The translations under genes and the position numbers were made by a program. Of a DNA stretch of 32,947 bases, positions 7,978 through 16,726 are shown piece after piece. The notes under the pieces were generated by a model. It was not told the origin of the DNA and searched no databases. It saw nothing but the letters and a program-made list of their open reading frames with translations. Origin of the DNA: Chitinophagales bacterium 33-2 (GTDB taxonomy: Bacteria; Bacteroidota; Bacteroidia; Chitinophagales; Chitinophagaceae); contig MWYV01000027.1 of the NCBI GenBank assembly GCA_002050435.1, positions 1 to 32,947 on the forward strand, given 5' to 3'. Numbering within the stretch: position 1 is the stretch's first letter; the number at the start of each line of letters is the position of its first letter.

Positions 7978-9212
7978 CTGTTGGCAATTGCTTTCCTGAT
8001 CGCAGGTCTGGAATTTTGGCTCCTGTTTCTGTTGAAACCTTGCTGGCGATTGTTACCAGACGGCCTTGAATGCTGGTTAACGACCATTTTATAAGGATGT
8101 GCCTCATTCTCAGGAATGACCTGTGAGGTCAGTTTATTGATGTCCCTTAAAAATGGCAGTTCTTCCATATCACAAAACGATATAGCGATACCACTTGTGC
8201 CGGCTCTTCCTGTACGACCGATACGGTGTACATAAGTTTCAGGAACATTGGGAAGATCAAAATTGATCACGTGTGTGAGGTTATCTACATCAATTCCCCT
8301 TGCGGCAATATCGGTAGCAACCAACACTTTCAAACGACCGATTTTAAAATTCTGCAATGCTCTTTGTCTTGCGTTCTGGGTTTTATTCCCGTGGATCGCA
8401 TCGGCATGTATGTTCGATTTTTTAAGATCTTTTGCAATGCGGTCGGCGCCATGCTTGGTTCTTGTAAACACAAGCGTTCTTTCAATATCAAGTTCTTTCA
8501 GCAAATGCACCAGTAGTGAATGCTTGTTGCGCTTCTCTACCAGGTAAACCGTCTGGATTACTTTTTCTGCGGTTGAGGAGATGGGTGTTACTTCCACTTT
8601 CTGAGGGTTCTTCAACAATGAACTGGCCAGTTTGGAAATTTCAGGTGGCATAGTTGCAGAAAAGAAAAGCGTTTGCCTGTCAACAGGTAATTCCCTAATA
8701 ATTTTCTTTATGTCATTGATGAAACCCATGTCCAGCATCCTGTCTGCTTCGTCTAAAACGAAGATCTCCAGGTGATCCAAATGCACATAACCCTGGTTCA
8801 TAAGATCAAGTAACCTGCCTGGTGTGGCGATCAATACGTCGGTACCATTTCTGAGGGCAGTTGTTTGCGGACCCTGAGGTACACCACCAAAGATCACATC
8901 GTTCTTTAATCCTGTGTATTTTCCATAGGAAGAAAAGCTTTCGTCGATCTGCACGGCCAGTTCTCTTGTGGGGGTCAATACCAGGGCGCGAACGTGTTTA
9001 AAACCATTTCTTTTTTCCCTGCTTAACAATTGCAGCATGGGCATGGCAAATGCTGCCGTTTTTCCTGTACCGGTCTGGGCACAGCCTAAAAGGTCTTTTC
9101 CCTCGAGTACGATGGGAATTGCCTGTTCCTGGATGGGTGTAGGAATAGTATATCCTTCTCCCTTAATTGCTTTTAAAATGGGCGCAATAAGGCCTAATTC
9201 TTCAAAATTCAA
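7974..9212 (-). CDS. rhlE: DEAD-box ATP-dependent RNA helicase, RhlE-like
   Basis: All core motifs are present. The Q motif has Phe3 and PTPIQ, motif I is AQTGTGKT (45-52), Ia is PTRELA (81-86) and Ib is TPGR (130-133). Motif II is DEAD (154-157), III is SAT (185-187), V is ARGIDV and VI is HRIGRTGR. The C-terminal tail of about 35 residues is Arg/Asn/Gln-rich ([20 protein letters not shown]), as in RNA-binding tails of RhlE-type helicases that act in ribosome assembly and RNA decay. The start is unusual: the codon is TTG, and no in-frame ATG exists between it and an upstream stop 14 codons away, while Phe3 of the Q motif fixes the N terminus. The gene converges on the acetyltransferase with a 4-bp overlap of stop codons. 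Confidence 0.95.
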   Translation of the reverse strand: MNFEELGLIAPILKAIKGEGYTIPTPIQEQAIPIVLEGKDLLGCAQTGTGKTAAFAMPMLQLLSREKRNGFKHVRALVLTPTRELAVQIDESFSSYGKYTGLKNDVIFGGVPQGPQTTALRNGTDVLIATPGRLLDLMNQGYVHLDHLEIFVLDEADRMLDMGFINDIKKIIRELPVDRQTLFFSATMPPEISKLASSLLKNPQKVEVTPISSTAEKVIQTVYLVEKRNKHSLLVHLLKELDIERTLVFTRTKHGADRIAKDLKKSNIHADAIHGNKTQNARQRALQNFKIGRLKVLVATDIAARGIDVDNLTHVINFDLPNVPETYVHRIGRTGRAGTSGIAISFCDMEELPFLRDINKLTSQVIPENEAHPYKMVVNQHSRPSGNNRQQGFNRNRSQNSRPAIRKAIANS

Positions 9213-9444
9213 AATATTAATGTTTAAAACGTAAAATACCAGCCTAACATATTAAGGATAAACCGGCTAAATATATGCTCATCGCCATTTATGACTTGAT
9301 GAAGCTTTTCCGAATGAAGATTATCTAGTCTACTAAAGAGTGAGTATATGAACGGGGCGAAGATAGGATTTTATTTCATAAGCTCATGTGAAAGGAATAA
9401 GGGAAGGTAAATAGGGGTTAGGTATTAGGTTTAAGACGGCCCTC

Positions 9445-10380
9445 CTATTTCAGCTTTTTTTTAAGCTGGTTTTCCAGCACATCTACAAAATTCCCGGAGT
9501 TATCGATGATCAACTGGTTGACAAAAAGGTTTTTACTACTTTCCTTCACCTTTACTTCAATATTATAGGCACCCTGGCTGTAAGCGGGTTCTGTCATATT
9601 CATCCCCGTCATATGGTAACCAAAAGACCTGGGAATGATGAAACTTTGTCCATCAATCACCTTCCCTTTCTGTTTTTCATAATAGGCTGTATATTCCGGA
9701 GTAGATTTATCCAGTGGCGCATTGCGAAGGAAAAAATAAAATTTTCCCAGTTCAACATTTTTATAAATATCGCCCTGGCCATTTACATAGGATGTTTTAA
9801 AACTGATCTCAAAATCCATGTTCAGAAAGTTGTTGTTATTGGGCACTTTGGCTTTTGCATAATTCAGCCTGATATCCTTCAACTTCAAACGGAAGATGGA
9901 ATTATTTATGATCTCGTAAGGATTGGTTTGATCCAGTTCAAAATCAGCAACCATTGCCGTGTCTTTCTTTCCATCATTATCGAACATTCTTATCAGCCTG
10001 AAACCTTTGAACTGCATGCCTATCGGGTCAAACGGACCATCAAGCGATAGCTGGTCGTAAAAATATAAGCCTGTTAATGCATACTGGTATTCTGCAGTAT
10101 ACTTTTTTTCATCTTTCGCAATCATCTGCTTTACCGCATCCGTTGCAAACGAAACGGCACCTCCAATTAAACCAGTCATCGGTCCTCTGCCCTTTTCAAG
10201 CCTGCCTGCAAGATTCGGCACTTCCTGTTGTTTTAAAATACCATAATCAATTACATTGGGTGATTCGGAAATATTCATCTTCATTTCCTCTTTAGTATGG
10301 GCGGAACCCAGTTTTGATCCGGCACAACTAAATAATACAGGGAGAAAAAAAATAAGGGTTCTTGAAAGTATGGAATGCAT
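9445..10380 (-). CDS. Lipoprotein of unknown function downstream of the caspase gene
   Basis: The start is the ATG at 10380; a TTG three codons upstream is less likely. The 311-residue product has a signal peptide ending in lipobox LFSC, Cys at residue 19, followed by AGSK, so it is a lipoprotein. A small hydrophobic Gly-rich stretch (GPMTGLIGGAVSFATDAVKQMI) precedes a beta-rich body (GMQFKGFRLIRMF, MVADFELDQTNPYEIINNSIFRLKLKDIRLNYAKAK). No family was recognised. The gene begins about 24 bp after the stop of the caspase-like protease on the same strand, so the two form a likely operon and may act together in the envelope. Confidence 0.7.
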   Translation of the reverse strand: MHSILSRTLIFFLPVLFSCAGSKLGSAHTKEEMKMNISESPNVIDYGILKQQEVPNLAGRLEKGRGPMTGLIGGAVSFATDAVKQMIAKDEKKYTAEYQYALTGLYFYDQLSLDGPFDPIGMQFKGFRLIRMFDNDGKKDTAMVADFELDQTNPYEIINNSIFRLKLKDIRLNYAKAKVPNNNNFLNMDFEISFKTSYVNGQGDIYKNVELGKFYFFLRNAPLDKSTPEYTAYYEKQKGKVIDGQSFIIPRSFGYHMTGMNMTEPAYSQGAYNIEVKVKESSKNLFVNQLIIDNSGNFVDVLENQLKKKLK

Positions 10381-10404
10381 AAAAAGCAATTAAAATTTTG
10401 TTTG

Positions 10405-12621
10405 TTATTCTGATGTTCTAAGAATGGTTTTTTGAATGGCCCAGGTGACGGGCGTAATCACCATGGTGCGCTGTTTTGTTCCGGTGAACAACAAAGACTC
10501 AAGCGGTCCTGCATTTTTATCCTCCCTCCCACGGTTCATTACACCATCCTGTTCAAACGCGCCCAGGTTACTGATCGCTTCTTCGGAGGAAAGCATAAAA
10601 TAATTATCGGCACCTGCAGGTGGTGTGATCAGGATATCTGCAAGATGTGTTCTTTGCTCGTAACCACCTTCATCATTGGAAAGCGGGAAACGGTTTTCTA
10701 CATTGCCGCTTTCGGCGTCGGGGAAGATCAGGTTCATGGCACCCTTGCTGTCTATTGAAAAAACATAGATGAATCTTTTCCTCCTGTTCCAGTCGCCCAT
10801 GGAAGGATCGCGCTGGAAAAAAACAGAAAGTGTATCATTGATCTTTACCCTGTCAGAAGTCACTTCCATTTCAGAAGTATAATACTGGAACGACAACCTG
10901 AAAGGAAATTTACTTTGTCCGCCTGCAGGTGAAGTGAGCATCAGCCAGTCCCGTATCTTGGCGATCCGGAAAGCATATTCAGTTAACGAATGCGCCAGTG
11001 CAGCAGCAGATGTTTTTGTTCCGTCGTAGAATTCATAATTGGTTCTTGAAGGCAGGCTTTCAGTTGTATCCTGAACAGTGATTTGAGATTTCACCAATGC
11101 ATAAGCCAATTTCCCTTCTTGATTCACCGTTCCTACCAGCGCATATTGTGATTCCAGCGGTTCACTTACAATGGATATATTATTATAGCTACCAAAAGCT
11201 TCTTTCAGATCTTTAATCAGGACATCTGAAGGTGGAAAATTGATAAATGCAGATCTTATGTTTTTGGAGGAGGCTTCCATACCTGTAGGCGTTAAAATTT
11301 TTCCAACTGATTTTGGAATCCCGCTTCCGTCGTGATAATTCCACTGTCCTTCATTAAAAGAATAAATGCGTTCAGGAAAAAAATCTGCAATATCTGAAAC
11401 CCAGTTCATTTTTTGGGTGGTTCTTATCGACTGATAGGTTTTTACCTGGTCGAACAATTGTTTGTCAGTCAAACCTGCACCTGGAATGTAGATCTTTAAT
11501 GCAGGAGATTTTGCAGAGGCCCAGCTGATCACCTCAAATAAAGTTCCTGCCTTTATTTTGTTGCCTGTGTTATTGATGGCTTTGGCCAGGCTTTTATTGG
11601 CACCACGCATCTCGGTGATCTGAATCGTATCTTTTGTACTGAGTGATGCGAGTCGAATGCCTTCGGATAAACCAAAAGCATAACCTCCCTGCAATTCAAT
11701 TCCCTTTGCATCGGACTTACTGACTGCAATGGCAAACTGGTTTTTAATTGCACCCTTTTCGAGTCCGAATAAAGTACCCGCTTTCCTTTGTTCATTGGCT
11801 GCAAGCACCGGCTCCTGCGTTTTACCATAATATTTCATGATCGCAGACACGCTGGAATAAATATTGGTAGCTGGCGCATCAACAGGAAGTTGCTGCAGTG
11901 CCTTTAGTAAGGCTATGGTAAAAGCACCATGCGGAATGTTGTTCTCATCTCTTTGCTCTTTGGCAAATTCAAAATCCTGTGCAGCAGAAAAAATCAATGC
12001 ACCGCGTGATTCGGGGCGCACGGGAATGGTGGCATCCTTTGCATCCATTTTGTTTTCTTCAATGAAACGGACTTTTGGCGGAGCGCTGAGGTAGCCGCGA
12101 CCGACAGAACCACTGTGACAACTATCCATGATCACAGTAAGCAAAACGCCTTTATCAATCAGTTTGTTAAAAATGGCCGCCAGTTCTTTGTCCCTGATGT
12201 CGGCCACTCCTTTATAGGCATCTGCAGGCACTATGGTCTCATCTTTTTTATCCGCCTCGGCGGAAAGCGAATTGAACATCTGGCTACCGTGTCCGGCATA
12301 ATAAATGAAAATTACATCGCCTTTTTTTGCTTCATCAATCAATTTGTTCAGAGAGGCGATAATGTTTGCTCTCGTTGCATTTTCATTGTGAAGGGTAGTA
12401 ATATTGTTTTCAGGAAAAGCATACTTGGCCATGACCAGGTCACGCATGGCAGTGGCATCATTTACACATCCATCCAGGTTATTCCAGCTGCTGCGGGCCG
12501 TGTTGGTTGCCTCAACGCCTTCTGGCTTATATACATCAATACCAATGATAAGGGCTTTTTTATTCTGGGCAGCGATACTGTTACAAAACAGCAGGAAGAA
12601 AAGAAATTTGAAATATCTCAT
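10405..12621 (-). CDS. Secreted caspase-like (C14/metacaspase) protease with DUF4384-like C-terminal region
   Basis: The 738-residue protein starts with a Sec signal peptide (MRYFKFLFFLLFCNSIAAQ). The peptidase C14 domain covers about residues 22-290: ALIIGIDVY at 23-31, the His of YYAGHGSQ at position 111, and the Cys of DSCHSG at 168, so the catalytic dyad is intact. The middle (about 300-560) has no recognised domain. Residues about 600-715 (VFFQRDPSMGDWNRRKRFIY, VFSIDSKGAMNLIFPDAESGNVENRF) resemble DUF4384, often paired with caspase domains. Export suggests an envelope or extracellular role rather than intracellular cell-death signalling. Prokaryotic members usually cut after Arg or Lys, which is inferred here. 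A lipoprotein gene follows in the same operon. Confidence 0.88.
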   Translation of the reverse strand: MRYFKFLFFLLFCNSIAAQNKKALIIGIDVYKPEGVEATNTARSSWNNLDGCVNDATAMRDLVMAKYAFPENNITTLHNENATRANIIASLNKLIDEAKKGDVIFIYYAGHGSQMFNSLSAEADKKDETIVPADAYKGVADIRDKELAAIFNKLIDKGVLLTVIMDSCHSGSVGRGYLSAPPKVRFIEENKMDAKDATIPVRPESRGALIFSAAQDFEFAKEQRDENNIPHGAFTIALLKALQQLPVDAPATNIYSSVSAIMKYYGKTQEPVLAANEQRKAGTLFGLEKGAIKNQFAIAVSKSDAKGIELQGGYAFGLSEGIRLASLSTKDTIQITEMRGANKSLAKAINNTGNKIKAGTLFEVISWASAKSPALKIYIPGAGLTDKQLFDQVKTYQSIRTTQKMNWVSDIADFFPERIYSFNEGQWNYHDGSGIPKSVGKILTPTGMEASSKNIRSAFINFPPSDVLIKDLKEAFGSYNNISIVSEPLESQYALVGTVNQEGKLAYALVKSQITVQDTTESLPSRTNYEFYDGTKTSAAALAHSLTEYAFRIAKIRDWLMLTSPAGGQSKFPFRLSFQYYTSEMEVTSDRVKINDTLSVFFQRDPSMGDWNRRKRFIYVFSIDSKGAMNLIFPDAESGNVENRFPLSNDEGGYEQRTHLADILITPPAGADNYFMLSSEEAISNLGAFEQDGVMNRGREDKNAGPLESLLFTGTKQRTMVITPVTWAIQKTILRTSE

Positions 12622-12776
12622 GTTCTCAGGGTAAAGCAGTTTTAAAATTCAGGAACTTCAGTTTGATGTTTACAAAGCTTCAATTCCATAAACCTCTTGG
12701 TTTGTGAGGTGCTAAATTAATTAAATAACAACATGGGTCAAGAGATAGGCAATTAAAATGCAGGATCAGGTTATAA

Positions 12777-13760
12777 TTATGCTTCTGCAGGCACCTTATA
12801 ATATTTATTTCTGTAATGTACCGGTGATATCCCGCAATACTTTTTAAATACATCGCGGAAAGCTTTGGTGTCTGCATAACCAACTTCATACATCACTTCA
12901 TTTACTGTTTTCCTCCCTGTTTCCAGTTGCTTTTTTGCCGCTTCGATCTTTACACGCTGGATATATTCATTTATGGTATTTGACGTGGCTTTTTTAAATC
13001 TTCTTTCAAACGTTCTTCTGCCTATGCAGAGTTTTTCGGTGATCGCGTCAACAGATATGCGCTCCTGGAAATTTTTTTCAATAAAGTCCTGCGCATGAAG
13101 TACCGCTTCATCCTTATGAATTTTTTGTCCGACAAAAATGGTAAACGGCGACTGGCTGGTTCTTTCAATGTCGATCATAAATGTTTTTGCAGCCATGATG
13201 GCCACCTCCCTTCCTGCAAATTTTTCAACGAGGTAAATCAGCAGGTTGGTAAATGAATAGGCTCCTCCGCTTGTATAAATGCCTTCGGAATCAGTCAGTA
13301 TTTTATCATCCATCAGGATGGCTTCCGGAAACAACTGGCGGAAAGCAGGGGCAGAACGCCAGTGCGTGGAGCATTGTTTTCCATTGAGTAAACCCGTAGA
13401 GGCAAGAAAAAAGGAGGCAATACAAAGACTGGCAATTTCAGCACCGCTTCGGTATTGATCAACGATCCATGTAAGCAGTTCACTGTTGGATGCAATGACC
13501 TCTTCAGGCGCACCATGTATAGCAGGGATGATGACCAGGTCTGTTTTACTGATCTCATCCGGGTGTTTTTCGGGATGGATGACAAACAATCCATCGGGGT
13601 GTTTGATTGCGTCTGATGATCCAACCAGTTCAATTTTAAATAAAGGATCTCTTCCCATTTCCACTACATATTCATTCACCCAGGAAAGTAAATGGTGCGC
13701 TCCCTGGATATTCACCAGGCTGGATTGACCCTGGGGTATCAGGATAGAAACATGCTTCAT
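12777..13760 (-). CDS. GlxA-type AraC family transcriptional regulator (DJ-1/PfpI plus HTH)
   Basis: The start is the ATG at 13760; a TTG three codons upstream is less likely. The 327-residue product has an N-terminal DJ-1/PfpI-like domain (about 1-185), with the nucleophile-elbow region AEIASLCIASFFLASTGLLNG retaining a Cys and TSGGAYSFTNLLIYLVEKFAG. A C-terminal AraC HTH follows (about 215-322: ISVDAITEKLCIGRRTFERRFKKAT, then VNEVMYEVGYADTKAFRDVFKKYCGISPVHYR). Such regulators bind DNA as dimers on direct-repeat half-sites and usually activate. It is divergent from an SRPBCC gene. The tandem sites at 13802-13838 lie in the shared region and recur at 1946 and 3775, making this the best candidate to bind them. 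The inducer is unknown. Confidence 0.92.
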   Translation of the reverse strand: MKHVSILIPQGQSSLVNIQGAHHLLSWVNEYVVEMGRDPLFKIELVGSSDAIKHPDGLFVIHPEKHPDEISKTDLVIIPAIHGAPEEVIASNSELLTWIVDQYRSGAEIASLCIASFFLASTGLLNGKQCSTHWRSAPAFRQLFPEAILMDDKILTDSEGIYTSGGAYSFTNLLIYLVEKFAGREVAIMAAKTFMIDIERTSQSPFTIFVGQKIHKDEAVLHAQDFIEKNFQERISVDAITEKLCIGRRTFERRFKKATSNTINEYIQRVKIEAAKKQLETGRKTVNEVMYEVGYADTKAFRDVFKKYCGISPVHYRNKYYKVPAEA

Positions 13761-13801
13761 ATATATCAATGTGCGTTAGAAAATAAAAGTACAATAAAGG
13801 G

Positions 13802-13870
13802 TTGTCGCAAACAACCACTATGATTGCCGCTTTCACATATCCCCTTTTTCTTAATTAGCAATTACATTTG
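13802..13870 (+). promoter_or_regulatory. Tandem AraC-type operator plus promoter between regulator and SRPBCC gene
   Basis: TTGTCGCAAACAACC (13802-13816) is followed 22 bp later by a weaker TTGCCGC site (13824), then a perfect TAnnTTTG box (TACATTTG, 13863-13870) 39 bp after the second site starts. The distal site also forms an inverted repeat, GGTTGT at 13800-13805 and ACAACC at 13811-13816. The region lies 40 bp upstream of the divergent regulator's ATG, so it may serve autoregulation too. Confidence 0.65.
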
Positions 13871-13919
13871 AATAGAAAATCGATAGAACATCCTCACTAA
13901 AAAATTTAAAACTGATTAT

Positions 13920-14378
13920 ATGGAATTGCAAAGAATACAATCGTAAGTAACCATCAATGCATCAAAAGAAAAAATATGGTCTGTACTGCTTGATGATGCC
14001 ACTTACCGGATTTGGACCACTGCTTTTTCTCCTGTTTCTTATGCCGAAACAGACTGGAAAACAGGCAGCAGGGCGGTTTTCAAAAATGGAGATGGTGATG
14101 GACTTGTGAGTCGGGTAGTTGAACACAAGCCTGCTGAAAGAATCGAATTAGAACACCTTGGAATGATTAACAAAGGGGTGGAAGACTATGAAAGTGATAA
14201 AATTAAACCGTGGATAGGTGCCACGGAAATTTATACGGTTACTGAGGAACAGGGTCAGGTTAAACTGACGATAGAGCAGGACATGACAGAAGAATATAAA
14301 GCGCATTTTGAAAAAGCATGGGAAAATGCCTTGCTGAAAGTTAAAGAACTTGCTGAAGCAACGCCGGCGATGGCATGA
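13920..14378 (+). pseudogene. SRPBCC (AHSA1-like) protein gene with a stop at codon 9
   Basis: From the ATG at 13920 the frame reads MELQRIQS, then TAA at 13944-13946. It continues in the same frame for 143 codons with good family sequence: VTINASKEKIWSVLLDDATYRIWTTAFSP, ETDWKTGSRAVFKNGDGDGLVSRVVEHKP, and the C-terminal helix HFEKAWENALLKVKELAE. Everything except the stop is intact, so either the gene was silenced recently by a nonsense change, the base is an error, or translation restarts downstream. The first plausible alternative start is GTG at 14106, which would remove over a third of the fold. SRPBCC proteins bind hydrophobic ligands in a deep cavity. The gene is divergent from the AraC regulator and has the shared operator in front. 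Confidence 0.8.
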
Positions 14379-14390
14379 TTTGAAAACTTA

Positions 14391-15071
14391 TTAATTCCCT
14401 GGAGAGATGGCAGCAAAGGTCATGTCTTCAAGAAAGCTGTTTACCGTACGGTTGCTTTTCGCATTTGTAAAATCGGTAAGTGAAGGTAAATTCTGCATAA
14501 AGAATTTCTGAGAATGTGCCATTTCAATGATGGATGTAGCCAGCGAATGCGGGTATTTGTATTTGGGATTGTACGCGCTGATGTAACCGGCAAGGCGCGC
14601 GGAAAGATCTTTATAAGGCTTGAAAAACTTTGCTTTGTTATCTTCTGCAACATGTTTTGTAAGAAAGGATTTTGCACCTTCTGACATTACAATTTCACAA
14701 AGGATTTTTTCATTAATATAATCTGTGGCAATATCATCTTCCACCTGGGCAGCCAGGATCCGTATGGATTTTTTTATTTTTTCCTCTGCATTATTCAGGT
14801 TATGGGTATGAAAGATTAACCTGTATTCCTGCCAGCTCCAGTACCAGTCCACAATGTATAACAGCAACCGGTGTTTGTTCTCAAAATAACGGTACACGCC
14901 CGCTTCGGTGGATTGCACTTCGGTGGCGAGCTTTTTAAAAGTAAAAGCCTCGAACCCGATCTTATTGATCAGTTGAATACTGTTGCTGATGATCTTCCTT
15001 CCCAGCTCAGAATCTTCAGGGTTCCGCAGGAAAAGCTTCTCATTCATTTTTATTTTAAAGGATAACTCCAT
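14391..15071 (-). CDS. TetR/AcrR family transcriptional regulator
   Basis: The 226-residue protein has an N-terminal TetR HTH (ISNSIQLINKIGFEAFTFKKLATEVQSTEAGVYRYFENKHRLLLYIVDWYW, about residues 29-80) with the expected Y-x-Y-F recognition-helix end. An all-helical ligand-binding and dimerisation domain follows. An ATG at 15047, eight codons in, is a possible alternative start. It diverges from the SulP transporter gene, and a perfect 19-bp palindrome sits 36 bp upstream of its ATG, which makes autoregulation and control of the transporter/carbonic anhydrase pair likely. The ligand is unknown. Its 3' end lies 12 bp from the SRPBCC gene with no clear terminator. Confidence 0.92.
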   Translation of the reverse strand: MELSFKIKMNEKLFLRNPEDSELGRKIISNSIQLINKIGFEAFTFKKLATEVQSTEAGVYRYFENKHRLLLYIVDWYWSWQEYRLIFHTHNLNNAEEKIKKSIRILAAQVEDDIATDYINEKILCEIVMSEGAKSFLTKHVAEDNKAKFFKPYKDLSARLAGYISAYNPKYKYPHSLATSIIEMAHSQKFFMQNLPSLTDFTNAKSNRTVNSFLEDMTFAAISPGN

Positions 15072-15107
15072 TGCTGTAAATTGAAAACAAAGGTAACAAT
15101 ATTATTT

Positions 15108-15126
15108 ATGATAGTTTTACTATCAT
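15108..15126. promoter_or_regulatory. Perfect 19-bp palindrome, probable TetR operator
   Basis: ATGATAGT (15108-15115), TTT spacer, ACTATCAT (15119-15126). It lies between the divergent TetR and SulP genes. It overlaps the position of a -33 element relative to the TACTTTCG box at 15142-15149, so binding would block SulP transcription. Confidence 0.7.
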
Positions 15127-15141
15127 TTTAAATATTTTTAC

Positions 15142-15149
15142 TACTTTCG
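15142..15149 (+). promoter_or_regulatory. Probable -7 box of the SulP/carbonic anhydrase operon
   Basis: TACTTTCG matches the Bacteroidota TAnnTTTG box with one mismatch and lies 25 bp upstream of the SulP ATG. The TetR palindrome sits immediately upstream. Confidence 0.4.
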
Positions 15150-15174
15150 TTGGAACAAACCAAAAATCAATTGA

Positions 15175-16725
15175 ATGAAATCCTTTTTTAAAGAGATCAG
15201 GAGCGATCTTCCCGCAAGTATTGTTGTTTTCTTTGTTGCGGTTCCACTGTGTCTTGGTATTGCCCTTGCTTCAGGCGCACCCCTTTTCTCCGGAATTATA
15301 GCAGGTATTGTCGGTGGTATTGTAGTGGGTTTTGCAAGTGGTTCTCCACTGGGAGTGAGTGGCCCGGCCGCCGGACTGGCAGTGATTGTACTCGGCGCCA
15401 TTGCCACACTGGGTGGTTCTTTCGAAACTTTTTTGCTGGCTGTTGTCATTGCCGGATTCGTTCAATTGATCCTTGGCTATTTAAAACTTGGCAGTATTGC
15501 CTACTATTTCCCTTCTTCTGTAATTAAGGGCATGCTTACCGGTATTGGTTTGCTAATCATTTTAAAACAGATCCCCCATGCTTTCGGATATGATTCAGAT
15601 TATGAAGGAAGCACCACCTTTCAGCAACCCGGAGGAGAAAATACGCTTACCGGGATACTGAATATGTTTGAATTCATTACACCCGGTGCAGTGCTGATTA
15701 CCCTGGTATCGCTTACCATACTAATTGTATGGGAAAATGTGCTGATGAAAAAACACAAGATCTTTCGTTTAATACAGGGACCACTGGTGGCGGTATTTGC
15801 CGGGATTTTTCTGAACTATCTTTTTCAAAGCGGGCTTCTGCCTTTCAGTTTAAGTGCCACCCAGGTGGTGCAGATACCGGTGGCCTCCAATCTTTCAGAA
15901 TTTGCCGCTCAATTCACACGTCCCGATTTTTCGCAGTGGAAAAATCCTGAGGTATATGCCATCGCTTTAGTGCTGGCAATAGTAGCAAGTATTGAAACTT
16001 TGCTTTGCGTGGAAGCAACTGATAAACTGGATCCACATAAAAGGATCACGCCAACCAACAGGGAATTAAAAGCCCAGGGACTTGGAAACATCGTTTCGGG
16101 TTTGCTTGGTGGTTTACCACTGACCCAGGTGATCGTGAGAAGCAGCTCCAACATCACCTTCGGTGGAAAAACAAAATTATCCGCCATCCTGCACGGGGTG
16201 TTTTTGTTGCTGAGTGCTTTAACCATTCCTTTCCTGTTGAATATGATCCCGCTGGCCACACTGGCTTCCATATTATTTATTGTGGGATATAAACTGGCAA
16301 AACCGGTACTCTTCAAACAGGTGTACAGGCAGGGATGGGAGCAGTTCGTACCCTTCGTGGCTACAATTGCAGGCATCCTGTTTACCGATCTTTTAAAAGG
16401 CATTGCAATTGGTATGGCCGTAGCAATCTTTTATATCCTGCGCAGTAATTTTAAAAATGCTTTTTCACACAACAAGGAAGGAACAGCTGAAAATGAAGAA
16501 CACCATGTTACACTTTCCGAAGAAGTAACTTTTTTAAACAAGGGAAGCATTATGAAATTACTGAACAATATCCCTGATAATTCTAAACTCGTTATTGAAG
16601 GATCAAAATCAAAAGCCATTCATCATGATGTTGTGGAGATCCTGGAAGACTTCCATCTGAATGCAAAAACAAAAAATATCAAAATAGAAATTAAAGGCAT
16701 TAAAATTAACATCAACAACAATTAA
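15175..16725 (+). CDS. SulP family inorganic anion transporter (probable bicarbonate uptake)
   Basis: The 516-residue polytopic membrane protein has the SulP core: LPASIVVFFVAVPLCLGIALASGAP at the N terminus and GSPLGVSGPAAGLAVIVLGAIATLGG (about residues 60-85). Further segments are LPLTQVIVRSSSNITFGGKTKLSAILHG (about 315-340) and a last membrane block ending near residue 425. The C-terminal ~90 residues (EHHVTLSEEVTFLNKGSIMKLL ... DDHH-like HHDVVEILEDF) form a short STAS-like cytoplasmic domain. SulP proteins carry sulfate, bicarbonate or other anions. The carbonic anhydrase gene starting one base after this stop makes bicarbonate the likeliest substrate (inference). Transcription is probably repressed by the divergent TetR protein. 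Confidence 0.92.
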   Translation: MKSFFKEIRSDLPASIVVFFVAVPLCLGIALASGAPLFSGIIAGIVGGIVVGFASGSPLGVSGPAAGLAVIVLGAIATLGGSFETFLLAVVIAGFVQLILGYLKLGSIAYYFPSSVIKGMLTGIGLLIILKQIPHAFGYDSDYEGSTTFQQPGGENTLTGILNMFEFITPGAVLITLVSLTILIVWENVLMKKHKIFRLIQGPLVAVFAGIFLNYLFQSGLLPFSLSATQVVQIPVASNLSEFAAQFTRPDFSQWKNPEVYAIALVLAIVASIETLLCVEATDKLDPHKRITPTNRELKAQGLGNIVSGLLGGLPLTQVIVRSSSNITFGGKTKLSAILHGVFLLLSALTIPFLLNMIPLATLASILFIVGYKLAKPVLFKQVYRQGWEQFVPFVATIAGILFTDLLKGIAIGMAVAIFYILRSNFKNAFSHNKEGTAENEEHHVTLSEEVTFLNKGSIMKLLNNIPDNSKLVIEGSKSKAIHHDVVEILEDFHLNAKTKNIKIEIKGIKININNN

Positions 16726-16726
16726 T

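Noticed and set aside
10405..12621. Caspase gene as an intracellular anti-phage suicide effector
   Set aside because: The product has a clear signal peptide and no defence-system partner, which argues for an envelope or secreted role.
15909..16403. 164-codon minus-strand frame inside the SulP gene
   Set aside because: It is antisense to a clear membrane-protein gene and has no family features.
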